Made by a program: the position numbers and the translations under genes. Of a stretch of DNA of 64,000 nt, positions 11,680 through 24,058 are shown in pieces (position 1 is the first letter of the stretch; each line of letters opens with the position of its first letter). The stretch is from Tamarix chinensis (taxonomy: Eukaryota > Streptophyta > Magnoliopsida > Caryophyllales > Tamaricaceae), in the NCBI GenBank assembly GCA_030549775.1, contig CM060172.1, positions 126,283,122 to 126,347,121 on the forward strand. Direction: 5' to 3'. The notes under the pieces were generated by a model. It ran no database searches. It was not told where the DNA came from and saw only the letters and a list, made by a program, of their open reading frames with translations.

Positions 11680-13870
11680 CAATCTGAGGCCCCCTAATGA
11701 TTTTATTTTGATATGACACAATCTATTTTCCATATGCATACATTTTGTGATATAGATAATACCATAACTGATTTATCCCACTTATTCCACTAATATATCC
11801 ATATTATGATGATTCATTTATCCATTTCCAGGGCACGAGGGCCAAGAAATTCACACATCCATAACTTAGTAGCTAATGAACTACCTTTAGAGCATAGTGG
11901 CTAAGGAAAAACTCATCGCCTATAATACCAGTGGCTATGGTGAAAGAAAAGCGTATGTCACTTTTGGTTGTGGTACAAAAAATTCCCCTAGCCTCATCGA
12001 TAGTGGTACAGATAATGCCTATAGCCTCATTGATTGTGGTACACAAATTTCGTATAGCCTCATAAGCTTTAGTATACGAATTACCTACAACACTACAACT
12101 CTGGTACACAAAACCATTAGGGCTTCTTAATCTTTAAGTATTGATATCAAATATAGTGACTATATGTAACCTATAGAGTATTGAGAGGGGTCTCACTAAT
12201 GCCTGGCAGTGATAACACATTCACAAAATATACGGGGAGTTCAAAGATTACAAATCCTACCTTGGAGATCATCAGAGGCTATTTATCTAAATCACAATTC
12301 AATTGTACACTTGAATTCTCCATAAATTACTCATTTATTCCATTTATCACTTAAATGATTCAAAAAATCATATACTAATTTAATCAACACCCTAAAATAA
12401 GACCACAATCCACTTTTATAAACAATTATTATTAATTAAATACTATTCACATACAACAAAAAATGTAGAAATATACCAAGAAGCTTTTATTTAACTAATT
12501 TTTTTATTACAGTAAAATAATATTCATGATAATTTAATAATTTAAAAGTCAAATCAATGGTCATGATCAATCATTAACCCTAAATTATCTAATTTTGACT
12601 TTTAGGTGCAAAATGACTAAATAAACACTTAATTTGAAAATATTGAATAAAATATTAATCATGCTCCAAAAATCATGGAATTAAATATTAAGAATCCCTA
12701 ATAATTAAATAACATTTTCTAACTCTAAAATTTAATCAATAAAATCATATTGCAAGTAAAAATATAGAAGTACCCCTAAACCCTAAAAATAAAGAAGATA
12801 TCACGACTTTTTGCATATAAGAATACGGCTCATGAAAATTTTCATGCTTTTCATTTAATACAAAATATTTCAGGAAAAACTCATAACTGATGTAAAATGT
12901 TCAAAATGTCCTTTTTTCGTGCTAAAACAACATTAAATCATAACTTTAATTATATAAACCTAACTCAAGACTTTTAAAATATGAAATTGCTTCTAAAAAG
13001 CCAATTAACCCAATGAAATCATCAAAAATAGAAAATATCACTAGAACTCAATATTATACATAATGATCAAATAACCACAAAATGCACAAAATTGCTTTTT
13101 TCAACAAATCAACAAAAAATAAGCATACCGATACTCATTTTCAATCTAATTTTAGTAAAATTTAGTTTGCCTATATCTTAGATACAATATTGCACAAAAA
13201 TCATCCCGAGATCACCAATTTTTTCCTTCTTGAAAACTACGCACCAAAATCCATCAAAAAAACACTTCTAAAATGCAAATAAAAACAAGAGAAAGAAAGA
13301 ATGAAGTTAAAAATGTGTCACTTATCCTTGGAATGAATTATAAAATTAAGGAGGATATTATGAGTTTTTTTCTTTAATTACTCAAACCCTAAGCCCTAAA
13401 TTTCTTAATAAAAAATAATTAAGAGATAAAAGTGCAAGATTTGGAAGAAAGAATAAAGAAAAAGAGAAAGAAAAAAAGGAGGAAAGAATAAAATCAATGA
13501 AGTCCTTTTATGCTCTGGAATAGATGAAAAAGATGGGGGTGGAATAAAGTTGGATTTTTTTCTTAGTTAAGGTAAGATGATTATTACCTTTTTGATTATT
13601 AAATGGTAAATAATCAGCAACATAATGGGGATAGAATCATGTATGGTGTTCCAGTATAATGGGGGTAAAATTTAGTGTCTCAAATTTATTTATATATTTT
13701 ATGTTGGTAGGATAAAATTTAGGGTATATAGAATAGGTGTAGTGTTGAGAAAGTTAAATTTAGGGGGCTAATTATATCTCAAATTAGTAAAATTTATCCA
13801 AAATTTTTTTAAATAATTTTTTTCACTATTTTTATTTCATATTTATTTAAAAATAATAAAATATAAGTAT
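11680..13870 (-). mobile_element. Probable minus-strand LTR sequence, edges unclear
   Basis: The layout resembles the neighbouring minus-strand LTRs: short tandem repeats at 11880-12125, AT-rich middle, and a purine-rich block at about 13300-13560. No clean inverted terminus is visible on the right. Short overlapping frames on both strands at 11873-12130 follow the tandem repeat and are not genes. Confidence 0.4.
11970..12125. repeat. 33-bp minisatellite
   Basis: GTGGTACA starts at 11970, 12003 and 12036, exactly 33 bp apart. Each copy is followed by a variant of AATGCCTATAGCCTCAT. Two more diverged units follow (about 12071 and 12102), and related phrases extend upstream to about 11890. It is tandem duplication in decayed LTR sequence. 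Confidence 0.8.
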
Positions 13871-15638
13871 CACTAAAGTTTCATAAATTTTTGTTGGCTA
13901 AAATGCATATTTTAGGCTTTAGGCCTCAAAACACGAATAAGGATTAGAATGGATAGTAAATAGTATTTTTCTCAAAATTTTCTATTTAAAAATTTAAGAA
14001 GACAAGGAGACTCAAACAAAAAAAAGAGGTAAGGAATCGAAATATGATTAAGTTATAAAGGTTTGAAAAGTTCAATGGAGAAAAGTGATACATAAGTCTT
14101 ACATGACTCAAAATCGCCAAAAGAACTAAATGATGGGAACAAAATATTTTTAAAATGTAACAAGAGTTAAGGGATATAATAAATAGAAATATAAACAAAT
14201 TTTTAAATATTAATAAAATTATAGAAAATGGGGTATTAAAAATACTTTTGTTGATTTTATTATGGTTGACCCCTATAGGTTTATTAAGGTTTGACATTTG
14301 TTAATGCTTTAGTCATGCTTGTTATATTTTATTTGGTTAGGATTTTTGTTAACATTGGTTGGAGCTTTGATTTAATCTTGATAGTTTGCTTAGTTTTGAC
14401 CCTTGAATAATAATAAATAGAACATCTAGAAAATGATTTAATGGATTTTAATTGGTTAATTGTTCGTGATATGGGGTGATGTTTAACCATAGGCCCAGAT
14501 GACTTTGAGAAGTAGACTTTAGGTTAATTTTGCTTTGATTTGGATGGTTGGTTTTTTGATGACTCTTTGTGTTCAATGAGGTTTTAGATTTTATTGACTT
14601 GTTGCTGTAGACCCTTGTACCATTGTGGAATAATATTGTTAACTTGAACAATAAACTAATCATTTGAAGTAAAAGACTTGAGTTTGGAAAGGGATCTCAT
14701 GACTTGGTAGGTCACCAAGTGCATAGTTGGACTTTTGAGTCAAATGACTCATTTTTCTTATTGGGATTCAGAAACCAAATAAGGGGTATGTGTACTTAAG
14801 ACTTAAGTGATATAGTGAGTATAATCTTATGCTTTCTCTGAGGTAATATCAGAAAGTTAATGGTTGATGTATTGATTCATCCTTAGTGATCATTACTTTA
14901 GATTATGGTATTGTAATCCCATCAAGAAGTTGATAATTTGATGTAACTGAAATTAGATGCAATAAACCACCATATTACCTATATAACAATTGGATTAGGA
15001 TTTTTTTTGGATAAGTGTTACATTGTTTAGATTCTGATAGAGCTTTGTTCCTCAATAGGGTATTGTTGGTCTATATCATTTATAGAGTTGTGAAATCTTG
15101 CACTCTTGAATATTGTGATCACATGTGATTGTAGAATTTACACATGATGCTTCATGATGTATGATTAATTGCAATGTGAGCATGGCATATCTGTGTAAGT
15201 GTTGTGATTTACTTAGTACGAGGAAGTCATAATGATATTATTACTTTTAAAATGAGTATATGTGCACCATGTAATGGTTGAAGGACTTTGAGGAGTAGTA
15301 CCCTGAGTGATCCTCATTATTGGGCCTTTGGGGTAGAGAGTTTGGACAATTTGGTGTTGTACGATTAGGTATTCTTTTGGATCAGTTTTTCTGTAGACTT
15401 TTATTTCTCTAATTGTATTTTTGTGTAGTGTTTTGTTGCACAGGTTGTATTATTCGTAATCCATTTATTTATATGATTGGATCTCCTTTTTTTTTGAATT
15501 TTTTTTATACTCAAAAATTGACATAAGAAATGTAGGGAGACTACACTTATGCTAAGTGTATCGATAACACCCATTATTTTGTGATTATGCTTCCGCATCA
15601 AATTGAATTTTTTACGTGGTAAAAATAAGGGTGTTACA
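13871..15638 (+). mobile_element. Plus-strand LTR, 3' part
   Basis: The segment ends AAAATAAGGGTGTTACA at 15638, the family 3' terminus. The preceding phrase around 15560-15600 (cgataacacccat, then gcttccgcatc) mirrors the inner edge of the LTR at 33062 when reversed. The beginning of this LTR is not recognisable. No primer-binding site follows 15638. Confidence 0.5.
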
Positions 15639-16305
15639 AAAATTAATTTTGATTTCCAAAAAATAATAATGGATCCCCTATTGTCAAAGTGAATAATTAT
15701 TGGTAATATGTTAATTAAGTGAAGATTCTAATATAATTTTTCTATTAAGTCCTGTCCTTGTATCGTGAGTAGGAATTGTATGTATAGTGTTTCTCATATA
15801 TCACATAATACTATGTTTCTTCCATCATATGCATGATCGTATGTAATATAGCATGCCTTGTATTCTTCTGTGAATTATGGTATGCATTTTGAAATGATTA
15901 ATAAGTTATTGTATTGATTACATTGTTATGGTTACTACTCATCCAATGAGTTGATGCTCTTTACTCTTTTCTAGGTATTTGTTGATGTTGATGATTTTGA
16001 TGTGATGTTTGCGATAAGTGATGTGTTTGGAATGTGGGTATAGCATTATAGTTATCCGAATGCCTTTATAAAACTCTAGAGTTTTATGGTTTTCCTTCTC
16101 ATGCTCTCTTTTTGTACTCTTATATTATTTGGGATCAAGTGGTTCATACATCTGCTTATTATGTATGACTTACTTTTCAGCATTGCATACAACATGGGTT
16201 AAGTATATTGAGTATTTTGTTTTATATTAGATGTAGCAATAACACCTACTATTTAATAATTAAGCTTACACAAAAAAAATTGGTATTAAATTTTGGAGCA
16301 TTACA
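15639..16305 (+). mobile_element. Second plus-strand LTR 3' fragment
   Basis: It ends AAATTTTGGAGCATTACA at 16305. The sequence before this end (tagatgtagcaataacacc at about 16228) matches the same position in the LTRs ending at 28858 and 39426. About 670 bp lie between two consecutive LTR 3' ends, so this is a truncated copy. Confidence 0.5.
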
Positions 16306-17197
16306 TGTGCTCTTGTTCTACGCTTATCCAAAATGGTCAAGTCCTTATAAGGCTTACCATGAATATAGTAAAAGTAGGCATTGGTGTTTAGCTCTGCAAA
16401 GTAAAGACCTTAAATTTAAATATAAAAAAATTAAAACAAATAAATAGTTAATGGTGATAGTTTTGTTGAGAGAATTTTTTTGAGGCCAAGTTAGTTGGGA
16501 GAATATTAAGCTTGTAATATAAAGGTTGTGAGATTAATTACCACTCATAGCAATCTTTAAAAAAAAATTATAAAAAAAATTATTTTTACATTATATATAA
16601 TATAGGGAAATGATATAGTGGTTGAACATTGAAAAATGTTTTAAGTTAAACTATAGATTATATGCTACTATGTGAGTCACTTCACTAATAGATATTGAGA
16701 ACAGATATATGTTATACTTGTTGGCCATAATTTTATACGAAAAAAGGTAATATGCACACAAATGTTATATTGAGAACATGAGGCTTAGATGCACATTTGT
16801 TTGTGTATAAAAATATTAAAGCAACTTTGGGATGTTCAACTAATTTTTGTTTTAAGAGCAGCTAATTAGACAGTTGGTGGTTCAATATCCTTCTTCTTTA
16901 TTAAAGATGCTTTATAATTCATTATTTCATTGCAATTGTATTTTTTTTTCATGTCTTAGTTTGAGTTGTTAAGTGATAACTCTTTGTTTTAGTATCAAGC
17001 TTCTAATTGTTCATTCTTTTATTGTTTTCCATGTATTATTTTTGAAAGTTTGTACTGTTGAAATTTTTAGCAATTCTTGGTAGGCAGGAGATATTGGGTA
17101 GATGGTTGGAGGGATAAGTTTAGCACAATAATGATGCCATTTTATCCTTTTTTTGGTTTAAAGGTTGTAATTATTGATTTATGACTCTTAGAGCTTA

Positions 17198-17251
<54 letters not shown>

Positions 17252-17544
17252 GTGATATTAGATACCCAACAAAATAATTCAGAAATTTACTTTGGATATA
17301 TGAAGAATATGATTGTAGATGGTTATCTTGGATAAATAATATTGCTCAAGTTGTTCGTAGAGTTGTGTTTCTATAATCCTCAATCCAAAATTATCAAATT
17401 ATTCCAATTATGAGAGAACAAATACGATATTTGTATTTTTATAAAAGCAAAGGTAAAATAAAAATGCATGAAAATATTCTCATGCCCCAACACTTTTTTT
17501 TATAGTTATATATAAATTTGTGCATCACACGGGTATAAAACTAG
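16306..17544 (+). mobile_element. Possible Helitron, 3' end only
   Basis: The right edge has features of a plant Helitron 3' terminus: a short GC-rich motif with a small stem (GTGCATCACAC then GGG, 17520-17533), then ATAAAACTAG ending at 17544, followed by T. Many plant Helitrons end with a hairpin followed by CTRR and a host T. The left side of the stem looks decayed by C-to-T changes. I cannot find a matching 5' end beginning TC, nor RepHel coding sequence. The left boundary given is only the neighbouring LTR end. Confidence 0.3.
17201..17246. repeat. (TC)n microsatellite
   Basis: Twenty-three uninterrupted TC dinucleotides. Confidence 0.95.
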
Positions 17545-18474
17545 TTATAATAAAAGTGAAATATAAGCATTTAGTTGTGTTGACTATCAAAATGTGGGTG
17601 GGAAAATTGTTATAGTCCTCCTTTATTTGAGATCCATCGACGGATATATTAGCGTAAGCTGATAGTTTTAATCCCCCTATGCTGCCTCAGGATGACCTTA
17701 AATTTTGGGTTGTACGTTGTATGTCTTCATTATTTGTTGATATTACTTGATTTGCCAAGGTTTATTAGTCAGAGCCCATATCCTTTCTATTTAGATTTAC
17801 AGACTTCTTAGATGAAATTAGTATTCAAGGATTGGGTGACTAAGGTGATTGATTTGTACATGCATTTATATTTAGGTTATTTGTTGGATGTATTCCATCT
17901 TTGATAGAGATGTGTTAGTAGTTATATTTATGTTAGGTAGTGGCTTTAGTCAATTTTATTTTGATATTTATGTGGTAATATGGCCATTTAAATGGTGATA
18001 TTATTATAAGCAATCATGTCTGAGTTTAGAATAGCATGACATTTTCCTTCAATCTTTCTCATTCTTAGGTGTTGGTTTGTGTAACCCATGATAACATATG
18101 ATAATATGTAGTACAGGTTTAGCGCATTTATACCATGACTTATGGGTTGTATGTTGCCTATATAGGGGAGGCTTTATTTTCGTAGCACATTGGTATATTC
18201 ATATAACACTTTGTAAATGACCTGTCACATGCACTTTATGATGAAGAAGACACTTGTAATGATGTGCCAATTATGGAGTGATAACCTTAGGTTAAGACTT
18301 AAAGTGAGGGTTATATGGCATCTTATCCGTATGGGATCTTTTTTTTTTATTCTGAATATTTTGGACTCTTTGTCCCTCGTTACCTCTTTTAATTTTGCTC
18401 CACATCCGGATGTATTATATTTTGAGAGTTGATCTGTTATATCATCTTTCACTTTTCTAAGATATTATTATTAT
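17545..18474. other. Intergenic AT-rich sequence
   Basis: No gene, RNA or transposon terminus is recognisable. Open frames on both strands at 18217-18452 overlap each other completely and show no family features. Confidence 0.5.
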
Positions 18475-18978
18475 TGTAATACCCCAAAATTTATTATTGA
18501 AAAATTTTATTTGGAAGGAAACGTAACAACAATATAATTGATTGTTATAGCCATACTACCGTCCTTACATTGAATACAAGGCAGTACTTAGAACCAAAAC
18601 TTGGAATAAATACTGAATGAAGGAAATAGTTCATAAATCATAGATAAGAGTTGGAGATTAACTTGAGTATGATATAACAAAATAAAATCAAAAGGAGTCT
18701 AATGGAACTAAGATTCCAAAATGTGTCTGAACAAAACTATCTACTGGATAAAATGGGTAGGGGAAGGAAGAAACTTGTGCAAGAGAGGAATGAGAAGAAG
18801 AAAACAATGAGAAAAAGGGAAAAGAGGTTAATGAAAAAAAGGGAAATGGAAAAGGGAAAAGAGAGATAAGTTTAGGATCAGGGTTAGAGTTTGGTTTAAA
18901 TTTAAAATAAATAATTACGGTAAGATTATAAATACTAATGATCTAAAATTAGGATTATGTTAAATTTGGGATATTATA
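18475..18978 (-). mobile_element. Solo LTR, internally deleted, with ATTAT target duplication
   Basis: The left edge is TGTAATACCCCAAAATTTA at 18475 and the right edge is AAATTTGGGATATTATA at 18978. Identical pentamers attat flank it at 18470-18474 and 18979-18983. The 3'-ward sequence (aaattttatttggaaggaaacg) and a small purine block at 18760-18870 give the minus orientation. At 504 bp it is much shorter than its relatives, mostly by loss of the middle. A solo LTR normally results from recombination between the two LTRs of one insertion. Confidence 0.75.
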
Positions 18979-19169
18979 ATTATATTGCTGTTATTCTTAC
19001 CTAGTGTTTTGAGTTGGAAATTGTTTTAACATTGCCCTTAGTATGAAATTGACACAGGGATATTGGATTTGTACAAAAAAAAAATGGTAATACCTATGTT
19101 TTTGTCTTTGGCTTTTACAAAATTATTTTTTAAAAACAAATTTTTTAGTTTTAAAAATTAGGTGTTACA
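18979..19169 (+). mobile_element. LTR 3'-end fragment (plus strand)
   Basis: It ends TTAAAAATTAGGTGTTACA at 19169, a recognisable family 3' terminus. Only about 190 bp separate it from the solo LTR on its left. Confidence 0.4.
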
Positions 19170-21438
19170 CTAGCTTTCATTTAATGTTTAATAATACATT
19201 TTAATTCTAATTGACTTTATTTTTTTTTGTACACTGCATCGCTCGATCAGTTTAGGTACTGATTACTGTCACATCCATCGAACATCTATCATTTTTTTCA
19301 AGTGAGGTTTCTTTCCTATTTTTGGAACTTCACTACCTTATTGTGTTGGCTTCTCCTACCCCTCTCACGAGCTAATGAAGGCCTGTTTGTTGGTTTTGAA
19401 TAATATAATGAAAAAGACTCAGTCATTTCTACGTTTCAAATGGCACAACTCTTCGGTTGCTCATGGTGGATTGTGCCTAACATACAATAGTGGCAAAGAA
19501 ATGAATAATTTGATCATGTAATTTTTAGACAAGTACAAAAGTTAGATGACCGATTCCTACATAAATTTGTGGGAACTTTTTAAGTCTTCGTTAAGAAAAA
19601 TGGCCTCATAAATTGAAAATAAAGTGAAGTAACTATATTGACATTTATGGCCATATATTTCAAGATATTTTTTCAATAATTTATTATAAATTTTAATTAT
19701 AATAGCTTTGAAATCTTATGAAAAATAACGAACATCAATTAAATTAAAATGCATGATAATATAACAATAACGTGTCACTTCCGGTTAGCAATTTTATCCT
19801 AACTATTAACGACTCTTACATCTCTTCTAAGCTTTAGCTATATACTTCCGCTGAAATAAAACCAAACATGTTATTAACTAATCCACATCTAAAAGTGCAA
19901 GAGCTAATTGTTTACATATATCTGTCTTATATGGTCAAGACCTAATCCACATCAAGAAACCTTTTTTGTATACCAACAAACGCCTGATGGTTACAACTTT
20001 ACAAGACAATCTTTTTATTAAAGAAAACAAAAAGATCAAAGAAAAATAAATAAACAATATTAGGTCAGTTTGCAAAGTGAGCCGAACGTGGGCCTTGGTC
20101 CGACATGAAAAATAAACAAACAATATCAGGTAAGTTTGCAAAAGTTGAAGACTAATAAACTGAATCTATGCAAAGTGAATTTCGGTCAGGTCCGGCCCTG
20201 TCCATACATGATAAACCCACAAACGGATGAAGTTCGAAGATCATAAGAGTAAAAAACTTATAACATCTCTGAGGTAAAGCTAAGCTTGGGCCCTATGTTG
20301 GTCAGTCAAACCGTTCTGACTGTGAACCCGACCACTAGGTGTTAGACGAAAGAACCACTATTTTTCTTAGTATATCTAACTTCCTTTGTTTTGAGTAAAG
20401 CCTTCAAAAATTACCGCCAGCTCCTTCAATTAACCCTGAATCGCCTCTAATACTAGATATACTCTTAATTAACTTAATTGTGCATGCATGTATAAATATG
20501 TATGTATCCACACACACATGTATGTAACCATTGGACATAAAATTTTCCTTCCATGCTAAAGGAACATTCCATACGTCTAAAATTATTAATCAATCCCAAA
20601 ATCAAATTTTAGTATATTAATACACTTAATATTGAATTTTATAAACAAATACTTCTAACTTGAGACAGAATGATCACCACCACCAATAAAAGATTACACA
20701 ATATTAAAGTATCAATCTATAAAATTTATTGTTATTTTTTCCATCATAAAAACTACAGAGATAAATAAGTTGCTAAAAGATCGTACACTTTAGGATATTA
20801 ATTTTGACCACAAATAAATAAAATGATCCAAAATTACAAAATTTAAATGTCAATAATAAAATATCAATAAACTTTTTCAGTTATTAGAACGTGAGCCGTA
20901 GTTTTTTTTTTCCATCCAACATAATACTAGTATAGTACGTTGAACGTCACTTATTAATTAATCGAAAAGAATGAAACGCCTACGGTGGCAATGATAGCAA
21001 ATGCGTATTTATTAATTGAACAATCAATCAAAAGTCCAACATATTGAATGTCAGTGGTGGTTTGCGTTGCGTTCCACTTCCCATGTAAATGTTCATCATG
21101 TTCTTATAACATAAAAAAAAAAAAAAAAAGGTACCACACCCCGTTGGCTCTGACATAAACATCCCCTCAGGTCAGTCAAATGCTCCCCATCGAGTCGAGC
21201 AAGTACACCTTCGGCTTGGTACAGTCACCGCAACCAAACTCTTTCTCAGATCGATGTCACCCAACCAATAAAAGAACAACTCAACCTCATCATACTGGTT
21301 GGTAGGTAGGAGTCTCAGCAGTAGCAGCAGAAAAGTACTGCGCATCGCCCAAACGCCCTACACTCATTCCTCCCCTAACACCCACCAGTATCTCGATACC
21401 TATAATTTTTAGATTCTCACCCCTAGCACCACGTCGGT
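19170..21438. other. Low-repeat intergenic region
   Basis: Mixed sequence with no recognisable protein family and few transposon features. It includes a two-copy repeat at 20041-20143 and a poly-A run near 21113-21129. GC content rises after about 21130 (scattered cccc and cgccc phrases). It could be low-copy host intergenic DNA, but nothing supports a gene model. Confidence 0.45.
20041..20143. repeat. Two-copy 66-bp-spaced direct repeat
   Basis: GAAAAATAAATAAACAATAT followed by taggtcagtttgcaaa (20041) recurs with few changes at 20107. The spacing is 66 bp. Confidence 0.8.
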
Positions 21439-21606
21439 ATTGTACCTCCTAATTGTTAGTGGGTCGCCCCTTCTCACCTGGGTGCTGGCCTATGTAGCCG
21501 ATGCACTTCAAACCCAGTTAATATTGTGCCTCCTGACTGCTGGTGGGTCGTCCCCTCGCACCTGGATGTTGGCCTTGGCCTGGGTAACCAGTGACGTTGG
21601 TACCTT
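21439..21606. repeat. 84-bp tandem duplication, GC-rich
   Basis: ATTGTACCTCCTAATTGTTA at 21439 and ATTGTGCCTCCTGACTGCTG at 21523 begin two copies. Each continues through a variant of GTGGGTCGCCCCTTCTCACC. The spacing is 84 bp. The frame at 21440-21631 exists only because the unit is a multiple of three. Further degenerate copies may lie upstream at about 21360-21430. Confidence 0.75.
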
Positions 21607-21609
21607 AGA

Positions 21610-22615
21610 TTTTGTCGTATGCTATTATTAATTGATTTTTGGTATATTTATATAGTTGTTTTATGCGGATTTATACCATGTGCTATGATTTGTATGTTTT
21701 TTAGTTAAGCTTTGCAAGATTGATGATTGTGAGGCCAAAGGAATCAAAATATCCAGTAAGAAGAGGATTTTAATGACACTGGATCAAATGGGTTGCATTG
21801 TTCACGTGTCAGAGGGACCAAAAAGTAGTCAATTGACCCATAAAATACTAGCATTTGCACTTAAAACTATTAGTATTGGATCCGGAGTTCTGCAATGATA
21901 TATTCTAATCTTCTCAAGATGAATACTTAACGCGTAATTCATGTTTTATATTCACTTTGATTATGTTTGTTTCAATTAGTATTATATTATATAATTTTTT
22001 ATTATCAAGGATATGGTAAAACTATATTATTTATGATGTTTAATTAATTAAAATTTTGATTTATAGATTACAATATATGTGTTTTATGATACTATTATTA
22101 ATTATATCTGACTAACATATTGATTATCTTTAATTAGCATTTAACAAGTTGATTTGATAGCAATAGCTAAAATTTTGCTTTAGGTTGAATAATATAAATA
22201 GAAATTGAATATATTATGAGAATAATTGCATGATTTATGCAATAATAATGATAATTAATTAATTGATTGATCTTAAAACATTCTTTTTTTTTATTTAAAT
22301 AAATGATTTAACTAGAGATAGTAAATTTATAATTGACAATATAACTATGTAACTTAAAAAATTGTGTCAGGCATATATTTTTATGGACGCATATTAAATA
22401 AATGAAGAATTTAGGTCATTGGTTAATTAGAATTAATAATTAGATAGAAGTCGATAGAGATTCCTTAGTAGTTTATTATAATAAAACTTTTCTTGTATCC
22501 TATTTGATCTGGTCTTGATTTGGGTAGTTTTATTAATTATTTAATTAGATTCTTTAAGTAATTTAGACATGATTATAATTTAGTATTTGTGAAATGATAA
22601 TCCGGTGCTTAAAGC
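21610..22615 (+). mobile_element. Athila-like LTR remnant
   Basis: The stretch 22010-22380 aligns by eye with 59755-60115, next to the Athila-type element at the right edge. Shared phrases include GGATATGGTAAAAC, AATAGAAATTGAATATATT and ACTAGAGATAGTAA. The sequence breaks off at about 22615 before the LTR 3' end and primer-binding site, so this is a truncated copy. The upstream boundary near 21610 is a guess from composition. Confidence 0.6.
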
Positions 22616-24058
22616 GCCCTCCATTACATGCAACGGCTATATTTGACCCACGGCAGTCTCTGAGATTCCAGTGCGAGCTCTAGAGCTCTGTCCTCTTTAC
22701 ATTCGGCCTCAGCATTTCGCATTTCGGTCAACTAACTTCAAGCACCAGATCAATCTTGGGTTCTCATTTACAAATTTGGTCAGTTTCATTGGGTGTGCAC
22801 TGAAGGTAAAATTTGTCAACATAATCCAGATTTAGGCTTTGGTGTTCAGGTTGTGGAATAACGGGAGAAAAAATAAGTCTGAAATGTAGGATACACGGGC
22901 TGAAGCATTTGAAGTGGCTGTGCTCCAAGTTACGCACATTAGGAGTCCGACCAAATTGATTGTGTTATGTTGCATCGTGATTGAATTGTGCCTATTCAGT
23001 TATGTTCTGCTTATGCTCGGCTAGAAAAATAAAGAAAAGCCACAATTGTGTTTTTGCAGACAGTAGTACATCGTCCGCAGCCATGTGCTTTTCTCAACCG
23101 GAGAGAAAGTGCGGAGGAAGGAAGGAATGTAACAACACCTAGTCGGACAAGTGACACAGTGGAATTGCTAATTCTCTCGGTTAACTGGATCGGTATGACC
23201 GTCTTTGTCTGACACTACGGAATTGTCGATTCTTGGCTTGGTTGATCAAATAGAAGCAGCTTTTCTGACCTAATCTTGATGGGAATTAAGGATTCCCTTC
23301 AGTGGCAAGAGAGGAAAAAAAAGTAGTTGTTTCCCCCCTATCGAAAGGAAAGCCCATAGAGGGCAGATGCACTCAGGCAGGTAAGGAGATACAGACAACA
23401 GACATAGACTACCAAAATATTACCCACAAGCAACCCTCCGACTCCTACTTTTTACCACCGCCACCACCACTATTTGTTCGTCGAACAATGATCAGGACAA
23501 CCGAAGCCCACGCCTCATTTTTCGTCCTCGTATGAAAAATGCTTCATCCTCATCCTCAACAATTGGAACCTAAGTTAACGATCTCACTCCAAATTCAAGC
23601 CTCTTTGATTGACGTTACTATGCCGATGGAAAATGTAGGAAGCAATTTCATACATGATGGAAGATTCCATCTCTGGTCTCGGCGGCTTAGATTCCAGTCG
23701 ACACGCTTCGACAGACAAAGTTTAGACTTAAGCTCTCAGTTACTCACATCCCCTAAGCAGATAAGTCTACTCTCCCTCACTTCATTTGGTGTCGGTTGAA
23801 ATTGGGAAATTTGGCACTATTTCAAACTTAGCGGCTCTTTTGTGGGCATGTTGTGTTATACAAGAGCTGATTTCGTTTCCCCTTCCAACAATATCTCTTA
23901 TTCAGTGTCAGTAGATTCTTGCTATTTTATTAGCATCTTAACTTAATCCTAGTTTACCTAGCTGTGGCTGCTCCTTTGAAATCTGTTATGCTAGTCTCAT
24001 TGTCCACAAGGAGCTTAAGAATAACAATTTAGGATGATGGTGTAATATGAAGCATTAA
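22616..24058. other. GC-richer unique-looking DNA, possible organelle insertion
   Basis: About 1.2 kb (22620-23820) has clearly higher GC, balanced strands, and lacks the AT runs seen everywhere else. Its texture (short mixed words, gaattccc and ccgg-type phrases) resembles plant mitochondrial intergenic DNA, so a nuclear mitochondrial insertion is one explanation. A decayed host locus is another. Frames at 23302-23535 and 23539-23799 show no recognisable domain. Confidence 0.35.

Noticed and set aside
11873..12130. Overlapping frames on both strands
   Set aside because: Both are produced by a 33-bp tandem repeat. No codon bias or family similarity.
16465..16560. tRNA-like motif (agttagttgggag, then ggttgtgagattaatt) suggesting a SINE
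   Set aside because: Box B is too degenerate, no clear box A spacing or poly-A/T tail with target duplications was found.
16850..16900. Box-B-like GGTTCAATATCC
   Set aside because: No convincing box A and no cloverleaf can be drawn, so no tRNA or SINE is called.
19935..20141. 68-codon minus-strand frame with hydrophobic repeats
   Set aside because: The repeated residues come from the 66-bp-spaced DNA duplication.
23302..23799. Two consecutive plus-strand frames of 77 and 86 codons
   Set aside because: No domain, no shared frame and no splice evidence. The region is better described as unique GC-richer DNA.
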